A DNA stretch of 64,000 nt, from assembly GCF_001702265.1 (NCBI RefSeq), contig NZ_MAUE01000005.1, positions 124,001 through 188,000 on the forward strand, written 5' to 3'. The translations under genes and the position numbers were made by a program. This stretch comes from Pseudomonas aylmerensis. GTDB taxonomy: Bacteria > Pseudomonadota > Gammaproteobacteria > Pseudomonadales > Pseudomonadaceae. Shown one piece after another: positions 52,333 to 60,401 of this stretch. The notes below the pieces were generated by a model, which was not told the origin of the DNA, did no database searches, and saw only the letters and a program-made list of their open reading frames with translations. Positions within the stretch are counted from its first letter, which is position 1, and every line of letters begins with the position of its first letter.

Positions 52333-53934
52333 TTACTTATCTAGACTCACGCCGTAGAACGGCGTCAGGCCGAACGGGCTGATCTTGAAGTCGCGCACTT
52401 CCTTGCGCAGCGGTTGGAAAACCGTCGAATTCGCAATAGGCGTTATAGGTACTTGTTCCTTAAGTATTTTTTGCGCCTGTTGATACCACTTGATGCGCTG
52501 CTCGCGGTCGCTGCTGACCTTCGCTTCCTGCACCAGTTTGTCGTACGCCGGGTTACACCATTTTGCGTAGTTGCTGCCCTTGACCGCAGCACAACTGTAG
52601 AGCACGCCGAGCCAGTTATCCGGGTCACCATTGTCGCCCGTCCAGCCATAAATCATCGCGTCGTGCTCGCCATTTTTGGCGCGCTTGATGTATTCGCCCC
52701 ACTCATAGCTGACGATATTGGCCTTGATGCCGACCTTTTCCCAATCCTGCTGAATCATCTGCGCCGACATGCGCGCATTCGGATTGGAGGCACGCTGGAC
52801 CGTCATCGCCCACAAGTTGATGGTCGTACCCGGTGCAACCCCTGCTTCTTTTAGTAGCGCCCGCGCCTTGGTCGGATCGTAGGGCGCATCCTTGATGTTC
52901 GGGTCATAAGACCACTGCGCCGGAGGCAACGCGTTCTGCGCCAATTGCCCGGCGCTCTGGTACACGGCCTTGATGATCGCCGGCTTGTCGATGGCCATAT
53001 CCAGAGCCTGGCGCACCTTGAGCTGGTCCAGCGGCGGGTGGGTCACGTTGTAGGCCAGGAAGCCCAGGTTGAAACCGGCTTGCTGCAGCACGCGCAGGTT
53101 GGGGTCCTGTTTCATCACGTCGATGTCGGCAGGGCGCGGGTAACCGCTGACCTGGCACTCACCGGCCTTGAGCTTCTGCAGGCGCGAGGCGGCGTCCGGG
53201 GTGATGGCGAACACCAGGTTGTCGAGCTTCACATCCTCGGGCTTCCAGTACTGTTTATTCGCCACGTAGCGAATCTGCGAGTCTTTCTGGTAGCGCTTGA
53301 ACACGAACGGCCCGGTGCCCACGGGCTTCTGGTTGATGTCTTCGGCTTTGCCTTGTTTCAGCAGTTGGGCGGCATATTCGGCGGACTGCACCGAAGCAAA
53401 ACTCATCGCCAGGTTCTGCACGAACGAGGCATCCACGTTGTTGAGGTTGAAGCGCACGGTGTGTTCGTCGAGTTTTTCGACGTTTTTGATCGTGGTGTTC
53501 AACCCCATGTCGGTGAAATACGGCGACTCGGAGGGGTAGGCCTTGCGGAACGGACTGTCGGCATCCAGCAGGCGGTTGAAGGTAAACAGCACGTCATCCG
53601 CATTGAAGTCGCGGGTAGGGGTGAAGAAGTCGGTGGTGTGGAACTTGACGCCATCGCGCAGGTGGAAGGTGTAGGTCAGGCCGTCTTTGGAGATATCCCA
53701 GCTCGTCGCCAGGCCAGGTTCGACTTCGGTGCCGCCACGCTTGAACTGGGTCAAACGGTTGAACACAGTTTCGGCAGAGGCATCGAAATCGGTGCCGCTG
53801 GTGTACTGGCTGGGATCGAAGCCGGCGGGGCTGGCTTCGGAGCAATAGACCAGGGTGCTGGCCGCGTGGGCCATCGGCATAAAGGCCAGCAGGCCTGCGG
53901 CAAGGAGGAGCGGTTTGAAAGCAATTCTTTCCAT
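52333..53934 (-). CDS. dppA1: Peptide-binding protein (DppA1-like)
   Basis: A 533-residue periplasmic SBP_bac_5 protein. Signal peptide MERIAFKPLLLAAGLLAFMP, cleavage near AHA-AS. Mature part LVYCSEASPAGFDPSQYTSG, TYTFHLRDGVKFHTTDFFTP, GTGPFVFKRYQKDSQIRYVA and IYGWTGDNGDPDNWLGVL. AGGGG precedes the ATG on the minus strand. First (upstream) of the four binding proteins, so its place matches PA4496. It has its own terminator and is probably a separate transcript. Confidence 0.9.
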   Translation of the reverse strand: MERIAFKPLLLAAGLLAFMPMAHAASTLVYCSEASPAGFDPSQYTSGTDFDASAETVFNRLTQFKRGGTEVEPGLATSWDISKDGLTYTFHLRDGVKFHTTDFFTPTRDFNADDVLFTFNRLLDADSPFRKAYPSESPYFTDMGLNTTIKNVEKLDEHTVRFNLNNVDASFVQNLAMSFASVQSAEYAAQLLKQGKAEDINQKPVGTGPFVFKRYQKDSQIRYVANKQYWKPEDVKLDNLVFAITPDAASRLQKLKAGECQVSGYPRPADIDVMKQDPNLRVLQQAGFNLGFLAYNVTHPPLDQLKVRQALDMAIDKPAIIKAVYQSAGQLAQNALPPAQWSYDPNIKDAPYDPTKARALLKEAGVAPGTTINLWAMTVQRASNPNARMSAQMIQQDWEKVGIKANIVSYEWGEYIKRAKNGEHDAMIYGWTGDNGDPDNWLGVLYSCAAVKGSNYAKWCNPAYDKLVQEAKVSSDREQRIKWYQQAQKILKEQVPITPIANSTVFQPLRKEVRDFKISPFGLTPFYGVSLDK

Positions 53935-53977
53935 GGAGACCCCTGAAGTGGCAGGAAACTAACGCTGTCCTAACGAA

Positions 53978-54005
53978 AACGGCGGTAACCGAGGTTACCG
54001 CCGTT
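53978..54005. terminator. Terminator between the toxin-like gene and dppA1
   Basis: Perfect 13-bp stem AACGGCGGTAACC / GGTTACCGCCGTT with a 2-nt centre; TTTTCG follows on the minus strand. It ends the upstream toxin-like gene. Confidence 0.88.
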
Positions 54006-54029
54006 CTGGTTTTTCAGGTAGCGGCAGGG

Positions 54030-57000
54030 CTATTGATGGTCGGTGATAATCGACGTCCTCAAGGTAAAGGGCGCGCTGGTATCGATGACGTATGGATTGG
54101 CCTCTTGTTCCAGATCGTTGCTTTCTCGAATGTGGAAAGTTCGTTCGGTGGCGGCGGCTGTGTTGGGAATTGGGGCGGCATCCTTGTCCAGATCAAGCAG
54201 TGTCATTTGAGCGTCGAAGCTGACCTGGGCCTCATTGGTGGCAGGGTCATAGGTGATGACGTAGTGGGTGTCCTTGCCTTTGAACCCCACGTGATCTTGC
54301 AGTTGATTTATTTTCAGCTCCACCGATGTCGGGGCGACACTGCCCTGATGAGCAACTTCGGAGATGCGCGCGCGCATGTTCGCATCCGGAACTGCTTGCT
54401 CAAACTGCTGCAGGCGCATACGCAATGTTGCTCCGTCGGCGCTTCCCGTGGCATCCAGTTCCACCGTGGTGTACCCGTCGGGTTGCTTGATCCGCACGGA
54501 ATAACGGTCACGGTTCAAATCTTTTAAAAAGTTTGGCGAATAGTCAGTTGAGCCATACTCATTGGGTTGCGCCTTTTCACTGGGAAAAACTTCGAAGTTC
54601 TCTTCCTCGACAGTCCAGGAAACCGTGAGCTTTCTTTTGAAAATACCGTCCTCTTCAAAGTTGCTCACCCCTTGTTGGTAGGCGGTGTTGCGGTTGTATT
54701 TAAAGATCTCATCAAACTTGTCGGCCCCACTGGTTTTGGCGTCGCCGAGAATTTCGAAGCCATCGGAAAGCCTGGGCTCTGCCTTGAGATCGTTGCTGGG
54801 CGTTGGTGAAGGTGCACGTTGCCACGGCCACTTCATGCCGCCATCGGTTTTGATGCGGGCCCATTCACCGTTTCCGTCAGTGTGTACTGTCATTACCGGC
54901 TTGCCGGTGCCAGGTTCAATAATCTGCACATAATCATTGCTCAGTTTGAAATCGCTTTTTATCTCAAATACCTGGCGAATACCCTTTTCGTCGGTGTAGC
55001 GAATAAACCACTGGTCCAGTCCGGTGGTTGCCTCTTTAACCTGGTAGATACCCTTCGTGTTACGTACAGCCGTTTCGATGAGTTGCTCGCCGTTCGGTAC
55101 CGCGTATTGATTGAGGTTGCCCGCTTGGCTGGGCTGCAGGCGGTTGGGAGCCGACACGGTTTGTGGGCTTTCCACCCGCGGCGGCTCGTTCGGGGTGGGC
55201 GTGATGGGGCTTTCTTCAGGGGGCACAATCGGGTCTTCAACCGAGCCACTGGCGCCCACCGAGAACAACATATTCAGCAAGCCATCGAATGCCTTTGATG
55301 CTCCGTCATTGCGTTCAGCCAGGGTATCGCCCGAGGCTTGTTTTTCCACCCCAAGTGCCAGCTCGGCCAACCCGGTAGCCACCGCCGCGGCGGCCACAGG
55401 GGCGGCGATGGGTGCCAGCTTGGCCAGCAAACCCGCTGCCACGGTAATGTCGTTAAGCCAGGTGTCCCGCGTTACTTCACTGTTGGACTTGATCATTACG
55501 TCGGCGTCACTGGTCATGCGCGCCTTAGTCGCGGTGGCGATAGCGGAGAAGACGTCACCCTCAATATTCGAGCCGTCACCATCGAACGTCGGATCTTTCA
55601 CTTCTCCACTGGCGAGCTTTTCGAACGTGCTGTCCAAGCCTTCGGTTTTTCTGGCCACATTGGTAAACGACACTATGGGCATGAAAATGCCTGCCAGTTT
55701 TTCAATCGTCCCGGGCTCGTGGTCCTGGCGGGCGATCAGTGGGAAATGTTTCATCAAGGATTCGCGTTTTTTCGGATCCTTGGCTTGGTCGATTACCCAT
55801 TGATCCAGTTTCTCCAGGGAGTCGAACCGCAGGAAGGCGGGTTCCGAGCCCGGTATGTAGAGGACCTGGCGGCCACCGTCGGCAGCACTGAACCGCACAA
55901 TATCGTTGGACAAGAAGCCCTTGATATTGAAGGCATGCGCCTGGACTACACCTTTTACAGGCGCCTGGGACTTGAGTTGTTCGACATTGAGCGGTGCATT
56001 TTCGTCAAGCGGAAGGTTGGAGACCGCGCCCATGACCAAGCGGTAGTCTTCCCGCGTGAACCGATGCTCGGGTGCTTGTAGCGTTTGCTCGGCCGCCGGC
56101 CTGGCGGCGACCGTCTTCAGTTGTTTTCGGGCCTGATAGGCGAACTCGCCTTTGATTGCTGTCTGGTAATCGGTGCCGTGGGTATTCCAGAAATCGTCGA
56201 TTTTCTGCGTCATGACCGATTGGAAGTCGGTTTTCCAACTGGCATGCATCAACACCGAAGGAGCCAGTGGGAATTGGTTATGCGCACCGTACCCACCCGT
56301 TCTACTTTTACCTGGCCCGTCTATATATAAACCGGCTTCCGAGTCCAGATTGCCGGGGACCCAGTCGTTTTCAGAGAAGTTCTTCAGCAGTGCATCCGGC
56401 AGGCGCAGGGAGGCGGTTGGCTCCTCGCCCATATGCTCCCAGCCGGTAGCCGTTGATGCGCTTTGCGAACTGTTGAAACGGTTGAGATAAAGGGTGTCGG
56501 CATCCACGTGTTTGCCCGTCAGTTTGAAAATGACCGACTCCGCCCATTGTTTTGCTTGGGCGCGCACATTTGGCAATGTCTCGGCAACTTCCACTGCCAG
56601 GTGTTTGTAGGCCAACGCCTGGGGCGCCTGGGCGTAAAAGGTTTCGGCACGCAGCTTGAGCTGTTCAAGCGCTTGCGCCGAGCGCTGGTTCGCCGGGCGT
56701 ACGGGATCCTCAGGCGAGAGGGGGTCGAAGGCTTGGTTGTGCTCCAGGCGCCTGATTTGTGACCTGCCCTCGGTCAGTGATGTTGGAAGGCGTTCACCCT
56801 GGAAGTTGGCAACCAACCCTGCGCGCACTTGGATGAAGTCGTCGCCAAAGCGCATCTGCAATTTCTCTACAGTTCCTGGCGCAATGACTTTGGCCGCTTC
56901 AAGCAGCGGGCGGCTGACTTGACCCCAACCGGAGTTGTCCGTGAGGGTGAACGTTTTCATCTTGCCGTCCGCGGCGGCTGTCAGAGTGCCTGTGCGCGGA

Positions 57001-57332
57001 TTGACGGCGATAAGGGTGGTCGGGTCGATCTTCTGGCCACGCATCCAGCCTTGAACCACAGGATGCTGCAATTGCGCCCGATAGACTTCGAGCCACTGGC
57101 CGAGATTGCTCTCGCGGGGGACTTTGATAAGCCCGGGTTTTTTACCCTCTGCTTTGCTCTGCACCGCTGCCAGGTATTCGTTGAGCAACGCTGTTTCGTG
57201 GGGGGATGTCGATAGGCCAGGATTGCCCTGTCGCGCCGCAGGGGTGGCTGTCTCGCTGGTCTTTGTCTGCTCGTTTGACAGAGGGGAGATGGGGTGCCGA
57301 GGAGGAGCGGTGTTGCTGGAGGGTGCGTACAT
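54030..57332 (-). CDS. Dermonecrotic-toxin-like protein (DUF6543), large
   Basis: A 1100-residue protein starting MYAPSSNTAPPRHPISPLSN (a GTG at 57374, with GGGAG before it, would add 14 residues). No signal peptide; the first 45 residues are Ser/Thr/Pro-rich, as in secreted effectors. Residues about 370-535 match the dermonecrotic toxin domain I remember from Pseudomonas (KIDDFWNTHGTDYQ, FNIKGFLSNDIVRF, GRQVLYIPGSEPAF, SLMKHFP). A hydrophobic Ala-rich segment (about 630-660) and a Pro-rich linker (about 698-728) follow, then a C-terminal half with a WFIRYTDEKGIRQVFEI beta-type module. No catalytic motif is recognised. Isolated transcription unit without immunity or secretion genes. Function as a toxin or effector is inference. 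Confidence 0.7.
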   Translation of the reverse strand: MYAPSSNTAPPRHPISPLSNEQTKTSETATPAARQGNPGLSTSPHETALLNEYLAAVQSKAEGKKPGLIKVPRESNLGQWLEVYRAQLQHPVVQGWMRGQKIDPTTLIAVNPRTGTLTAAADGKMKTFTLTDNSGWGQVSRPLLEAAKVIAPGTVEKLQMRFGDDFIQVRAGLVANFQGERLPTSLTEGRSQIRRLEHNQAFDPLSPEDPVRPANQRSAQALEQLKLRAETFYAQAPQALAYKHLAVEVAETLPNVRAQAKQWAESVIFKLTGKHVDADTLYLNRFNSSQSASTATGWEHMGEEPTASLRLPDALLKNFSENDWVPGNLDSEAGLYIDGPGKSRTGGYGAHNQFPLAPSVLMHASWKTDFQSVMTQKIDDFWNTHGTDYQTAIKGEFAYQARKQLKTVAARPAAEQTLQAPEHRFTREDYRLVMGAVSNLPLDENAPLNVEQLKSQAPVKGVVQAHAFNIKGFLSNDIVRFSAADGGRQVLYIPGSEPAFLRFDSLEKLDQWVIDQAKDPKKRESLMKHFPLIARQDHEPGTIEKLAGIFMPIVSFTNVARKTEGLDSTFEKLASGEVKDPTFDGDGSNIEGDVFSAIATATKARMTSDADVMIKSNSEVTRDTWLNDITVAAGLLAKLAPIAAPVAAAAVATGLAELALGVEKQASGDTLAERNDGASKAFDGLLNMLFSVGASGSVEDPIVPPEESPITPTPNEPPRVESPQTVSAPNRLQPSQAGNLNQYAVPNGEQLIETAVRNTKGIYQVKEATTGLDQWFIRYTDEKGIRQVFEIKSDFKLSNDYVQIIEPGTGKPVMTVHTDGNGEWARIKTDGGMKWPWQRAPSPTPSNDLKAEPRLSDGFEILGDAKTSGADKFDEIFKYNRNTAYQQGVSNFEEDGIFKRKLTVSWTVEEENFEVFPSEKAQPNEYGSTDYSPNFLKDLNRDRYSVRIKQPDGYTTVELDATGSADGATLRMRLQQFEQAVPDANMRARISEVAHQGSVAPTSVELKINQLQDHVGFKGKDTHYVITYDPATNEAQVSFDAQMTLLDLDKDAAPIPNTAAATERTFHIRESNDLEQEANPYVIDTSAPFTLRTSIITDHQ

Positions 57333-57450
57333 GGTTTTCAGTTCTCGTGAAGTGAATAAGTACCGCCACTGCACTCCCTGTTAGCCTTGGCACTATTTGC
57401 GTAACGAAAACCGGTGGGTTGATTCCATTGAATGTGCCGCTGGATATGAC

Positions 57451-57466
57451 GTGTCCATGGGGACAC
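57451..57466. promoter_or_regulatory. Palindrome upstream of the toxin-like gene
   Basis: GTGTCC-ATGG-GGACAC, 6-bp arms, 119 bp before the ATG of the DUF6543 gene and just beyond the SIMPL-gene terminator. Possible operator; no known consensus recognised. Confidence 0.35.
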
Positions 57467-57471
57467 ATCGC

Positions 57472-57503
57472 AAAAAAAGGCGCAAACCCGTGAGGGCTGC
57501 GCC
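57472..57503 (-). terminator. Rho-independent terminator of the SIMPL gene
   Basis: Minus-strand GGCGCA-GCCC-tca-cGGGT-TTGCGCC-type stem, then seven T. 21 bp after the stop codon. Confidence 0.9.
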
Positions 57504-57524
57504 TTTGTTTTGTCCAGGTCGTGG

Positions 57525-58235
57525 TTATTGCAAGACTTCGATCACCCCGTCAGCGCTCATGCTGACCTGGCTGGTACCGGCTTCTACTTCCGGCGTCGGT
57601 GCCGAATCGGCCATGGCCGCCTTCATCATCATCCCGCCACGGGCATAAGGTTGTGGGTAGCCATTGGTGTTGAAGTTCAAGTTGACGATCTTGTAACCCT
57701 TGCCGCCCAGCGCGTCGGTGGCCAGTTGTGCGCGGGCTTTGAAGGCGGCAACCGCGTCCTTGAGCAGCGCGTCTTCGCTGGCCTTGCGCGTGGCGTCGGC
57801 GATGGCGAAGTCCATGTTTTCCATTTTCAGGGTGTTGAGCAACTCGCCGGTGAGTTTCGACAGTGCCGGGAAGTCCGCGCTTTCCAGGCGCAGTTCAGCG
57901 CGCTCACGCCAGCCGGTGATCTTCTGGTTCTTGTTGTCGTAGATCGGGTAGCTATTGCGGCTGCCCTGGCGCAAGGTCACGCCTTTGACTTCGCGCGCCT
58001 CGCCCAGGGCCTTGTTCAGGGTGGTGGTGATTTCGGCGGCGAGCTTGGCCGGGTCGGTGTTCTGGGACTCGGTGTAGAGGGTGACGATCATCTTGTCGCG
58101 GGCCACTTCCTGGCTGACTTCGGCACGCAGGGAAATCTGGTTGTAATGCAGTTCATCGGCAGCCAGGGCCGGGAGGCTGGCCAGGGCGCTGGCGCTGAGG
58201 GTGAAAATGGCTGCACTGCGAGTGAAACGAGACAT
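57525..58235 (-). CDS. Periplasmic SIMPL-domain protein (DUF541)
   Basis: A 236-residue secreted protein. Signal peptide MSRFTRSAAIFTLSASALAS, cleavage near ALA-ADE. The mature part is one SIMPL domain (YNQISLRAEVSQEVARDKM, LNKALGEAREVKGV, GWRERAELRLESADF). The family (YggE, Omp28) forms oligomeric periplasmic or outer-membrane structures; YggE lowers oxidative stress in E. coli. Next to roxSR as PA4492 is in P. aeruginosa, though divergent from it. Confidence 0.92.
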   Translation of the reverse strand: MSRFTRSAAIFTLSASALASLPALAADELHYNQISLRAEVSQEVARDKMIVTLYTESQNTDPAKLAAEITTTLNKALGEAREVKGVTLRQGSRNSYPIYDNKNQKITGWRERAELRLESADFPALSKLTGELLNTLKMENMDFAIADATRKASEDALLKDAVAAFKARAQLATDALGGKGYKIVNLNFNTNGYPQPYARGGMMMKAAMADSAPTPEVEAGTSQVSMSADGVIEVLQ

Positions 58236-58484
58236 GGAAGCTCCTTAGGGTGTTCGTATCGGGTATGACTGTAGACGGTGGCATCGGGTTCTTCGGGTTT
58301 ACGAATTAGAAAAAAAAGTTTCAAGCTGCGAGCTACAAGCTAAAAGGCCCGCGGATCCCTGCTGTTTGAAGCGTGCCACGTGAAGCTGCGGCGCCCTGCG
58401 TCAAAGAGCCACACACCCAATGCCCGAGGCGCCGCTTCGTTTATACTCGTGCCGATCCGCCTGCAGCGCTCACCGGGAGAGCTC
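58236..58484. other. Divergent spacer between SIMPL gene and roxS
   Basis: 249 bp. TATACT at 58442-58447 is a -10 candidate for roxS, 38 bp before its start, without a clear -35. No gene or repeat. Confidence 0.45.
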
Positions 58485-59747
58485 ATGCTCGCCGCCGTAA
58501 AACTGACTTCCGCCACCCGCCAGAACCTCTGGCGCCTGACGTTCATCCGCACCCTGGTACTGGCCGCGCAGGCCGGCTCCGTCGGGCTCGCCTATTGGTT
58601 CGACCTGTTGCCGCTGCCGTGGCTGCAACTGGCCGTGACCCTCGGTTTCTCCATCGTGCTGTGCGTGTTCACCGCGATCCGGTTGCGCACCACGTGGCCG
58701 GTGACCGAGCTGGAATACGCCCTGCAATTGGCCTGCGACCTGTTTATCCACAGTGTGTTGCTGTATTTCTCCGGCGGTTCCACCAACCCGTTCGTGTCTT
58801 ATTACCTGGTGCCACTGACCATCGCCGCCGTAACCTTGCCGTGGCGCTACTCGGTGGTGCTGTCGGGTATCGCCCTGACCCTGTACACCCTGTTGCTCGC
58901 GCGCTTCTATCCGCTGCAAACCTTCCCCATCGCCCGCGAAAACCTGCAGATCTACGGGATGTGGCTGAGTTTTGCGCTGTCCGCCGCCGTGATCACCTTC
59001 TTCGCCGCTCGCATGGCCGAAGAGTTGCGCCGCCAGGAAGAATTGCGCGCCATTCGTCGTGAAGAAGGCCTGCGCGACCAACAGTTGCTCGCGGTCGCCA
59101 CCCAGGCTGCCGGCGCCGCTCATGAATTGGGTACACCGCTGGCGACCATGAGCGTGCTGCTCAAGGAAATGACCCAGGACCATCACGACCCGGCCCTGCA
59201 GGACGATTTGAGCGTGCTGCAGGAACAGGTCAAGCAGTGCAAGCAGACTCTGCAGCAACTGGTGCGCGCCGCCGAGGCCAATCGCCGCCTGGCGGTGGAG
59301 ATGCAGGATGTGACCCAGTGGCTCGACGAAGCCCTGAACCGCTGGCACCTGATGCGTCCCGAGGCCAGTTACCGTTTCAACCTGCTGGGGCAGGGCACAG
59401 TGCCACGCATGGCGCCGCCGCCAGACTTGACCCAAGCGCTGCTGAACCTGCTGAACAATGCCGCCGACGCCTGCCCCGAAGGCCTGGGCGTGCAACTGGA
59501 CTGGGACGCCGAAAACGTCACCATCAGCATTCGCGACCACGGCGCGGGCGTGCCGCTGGCCATTGCCGAGCAGATCGGCAAACCCTTCTTTACCACCAAG
59601 GGCAAAGGCTTCGGCCTCGGCCTGTTTTTGAGCAAGGCCAGCGTGACCCGCGCGGGCGGCTCAGTGAAGCTCTATAGTCATGAGGAAGGTGGCACGCTCA
59701 CCGAGCTGCGCCTGCCCCGTGTCGCACGAGGAGATATCGATGAGTGA
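58485..59747 (+). CDS. roxS: Redox-sensing histidine kinase RoxS (RegB/PrrB family)
   Basis: A 420-residue sensor kinase. Five to six membrane segments fill residues 20-175 and contain the RegB quinone-binding heptad GGSTNPF (97-103). The phospho-acceptor is His213 in AAHELGTPLATMS. The redox Cys of RegB is conserved (QVKQCKQTL, Cys252). N and G boxes NLLNNAADACPEG, GAGVP and GFGLGLFLS complete the ATPase domain. It senses quinone or electron-transport state and controls terminal oxidases. Start MLAAVKLTSATRQNLWRLTF has GGGAGAG before it. Overlaps roxR by 8 bp. Confidence 0.95.
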   Translation: MLAAVKLTSATRQNLWRLTFIRTLVLAAQAGSVGLAYWFDLLPLPWLQLAVTLGFSIVLCVFTAIRLRTTWPVTELEYALQLACDLFIHSVLLYFSGGSTNPFVSYYLVPLTIAAVTLPWRYSVVLSGIALTLYTLLLARFYPLQTFPIARENLQIYGMWLSFALSAAVITFFAARMAEELRRQEELRAIRREEGLRDQQLLAVATQAAGAAHELGTPLATMSVLLKEMTQDHHDPALQDDLSVLQEQVKQCKQTLQQLVRAAEANRRLAVEMQDVTQWLDEALNRWHLMRPEASYRFNLLGQGTVPRMAPPPDLTQALLNLLNNAADACPEGLGVQLDWDAENVTISIRDHGAGVPLAIAEQIGKPFFTTKGKGFGLGLFLSKASVTRAGGSVKLYSHEEGGTLTELRLPRVARGDIDE

Positions 59748-60300
59748 CGAGATCCAAGTCGAAGGCGAAGAACTGCCGCACCTGCTGCTGGTAGATGACG
59801 ACGCCACCTTTACCCGCGTGATGGCGCGCGCCATGAGTCGTCGCGGCTTTCGCGTGAGCACCGCAGGTTCGGCCGAGGAGGGCCTGACCATCGCCCAGGC
59901 CGACCTGCCGGACTATGCCGCGCTCGACCTGAAAATGGATGGCGACTCCGGCCTGGTGCTGCTGCCCAAGCTGCTGGAGCTCGACCCGGAAATGCGCGTG
60001 GTGATCCTTACCGGTTACTCCAGCATCGCCACCGCTGTCGAGGCCATCAAGCGCGGCGCCTGTAACTACCTGTGCAAACCGGCGGACGCCGACGACGTGT
60101 TGGCCGCCTTGCTCTCCGAGCACGCCGACCTCGACACCCTGGTGCCGGAAAACCCGATGTCGGTTGACCGCCTGCAGTGGGAACACATCCAGCGCGTGCT
60201 GACCGAGCACGAAGGCAACATCTCCGCCACTGCCCGCGCCCTCGGCATGCACCGCCGCACCTTGCAGCGCAAGTTGCAGAAGCGCCCGGTACGGCGCTGA
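59740..60300 (+). CDS. roxR: Response regulator RoxR (RegA/PrrA family)
   Basis: A 186-residue regulator. Receiver domain about 12-125 with acidic pocket VDDDATF and phospho-acceptor Asp63 (ALDLKMDG), T at LTGYSS and K in CKPADAD. Fis-type HTH at the C-terminus (GNISATARALGMHRRTLQRK). RBS CACGAGGAG inside the end of roxS. In Pseudomonas RoxR activates cioAB and other terminal oxidases and hydrogen cyanide tolerance genes. Followed by a hairpin. Confidence 0.95.
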   Translation: MSDEIQVEGEELPHLLLVDDDATFTRVMARAMSRRGFRVSTAGSAEEGLTIAQADLPDYAALDLKMDGDSGLVLLPKLLELDPEMRVVILTGYSSIATAVEAIKRGACNYLCKPADADDVLAALLSEHADLDTLVPENPMSVDRLQWEHIQRVLTEHEGNISATARALGMHRRTLQRKLQKRPVRR

Positions 60301-60340
60301 ACGAAGTCTGAACAATCTGCTTCAGGCCGCACGGAGCCCT

Positions 60341-60364
60341 GAACCGATCGTCTATGATCGGTTC
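60341..60364. other. Hairpin between roxR and the ABC exporter gene
   Basis: GAACCGATC-GTCTAT-GATCGGTTC, 9-bp perfect stem, followed by AAACGCC without a T-run. Probably a weak terminator or mRNA-stabilising element. Confidence 0.5.
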
Positions 60365-60401
60365 AAACGCCTGTCATTCTTTACCCTACCGAGCCTGAAC
60401 G

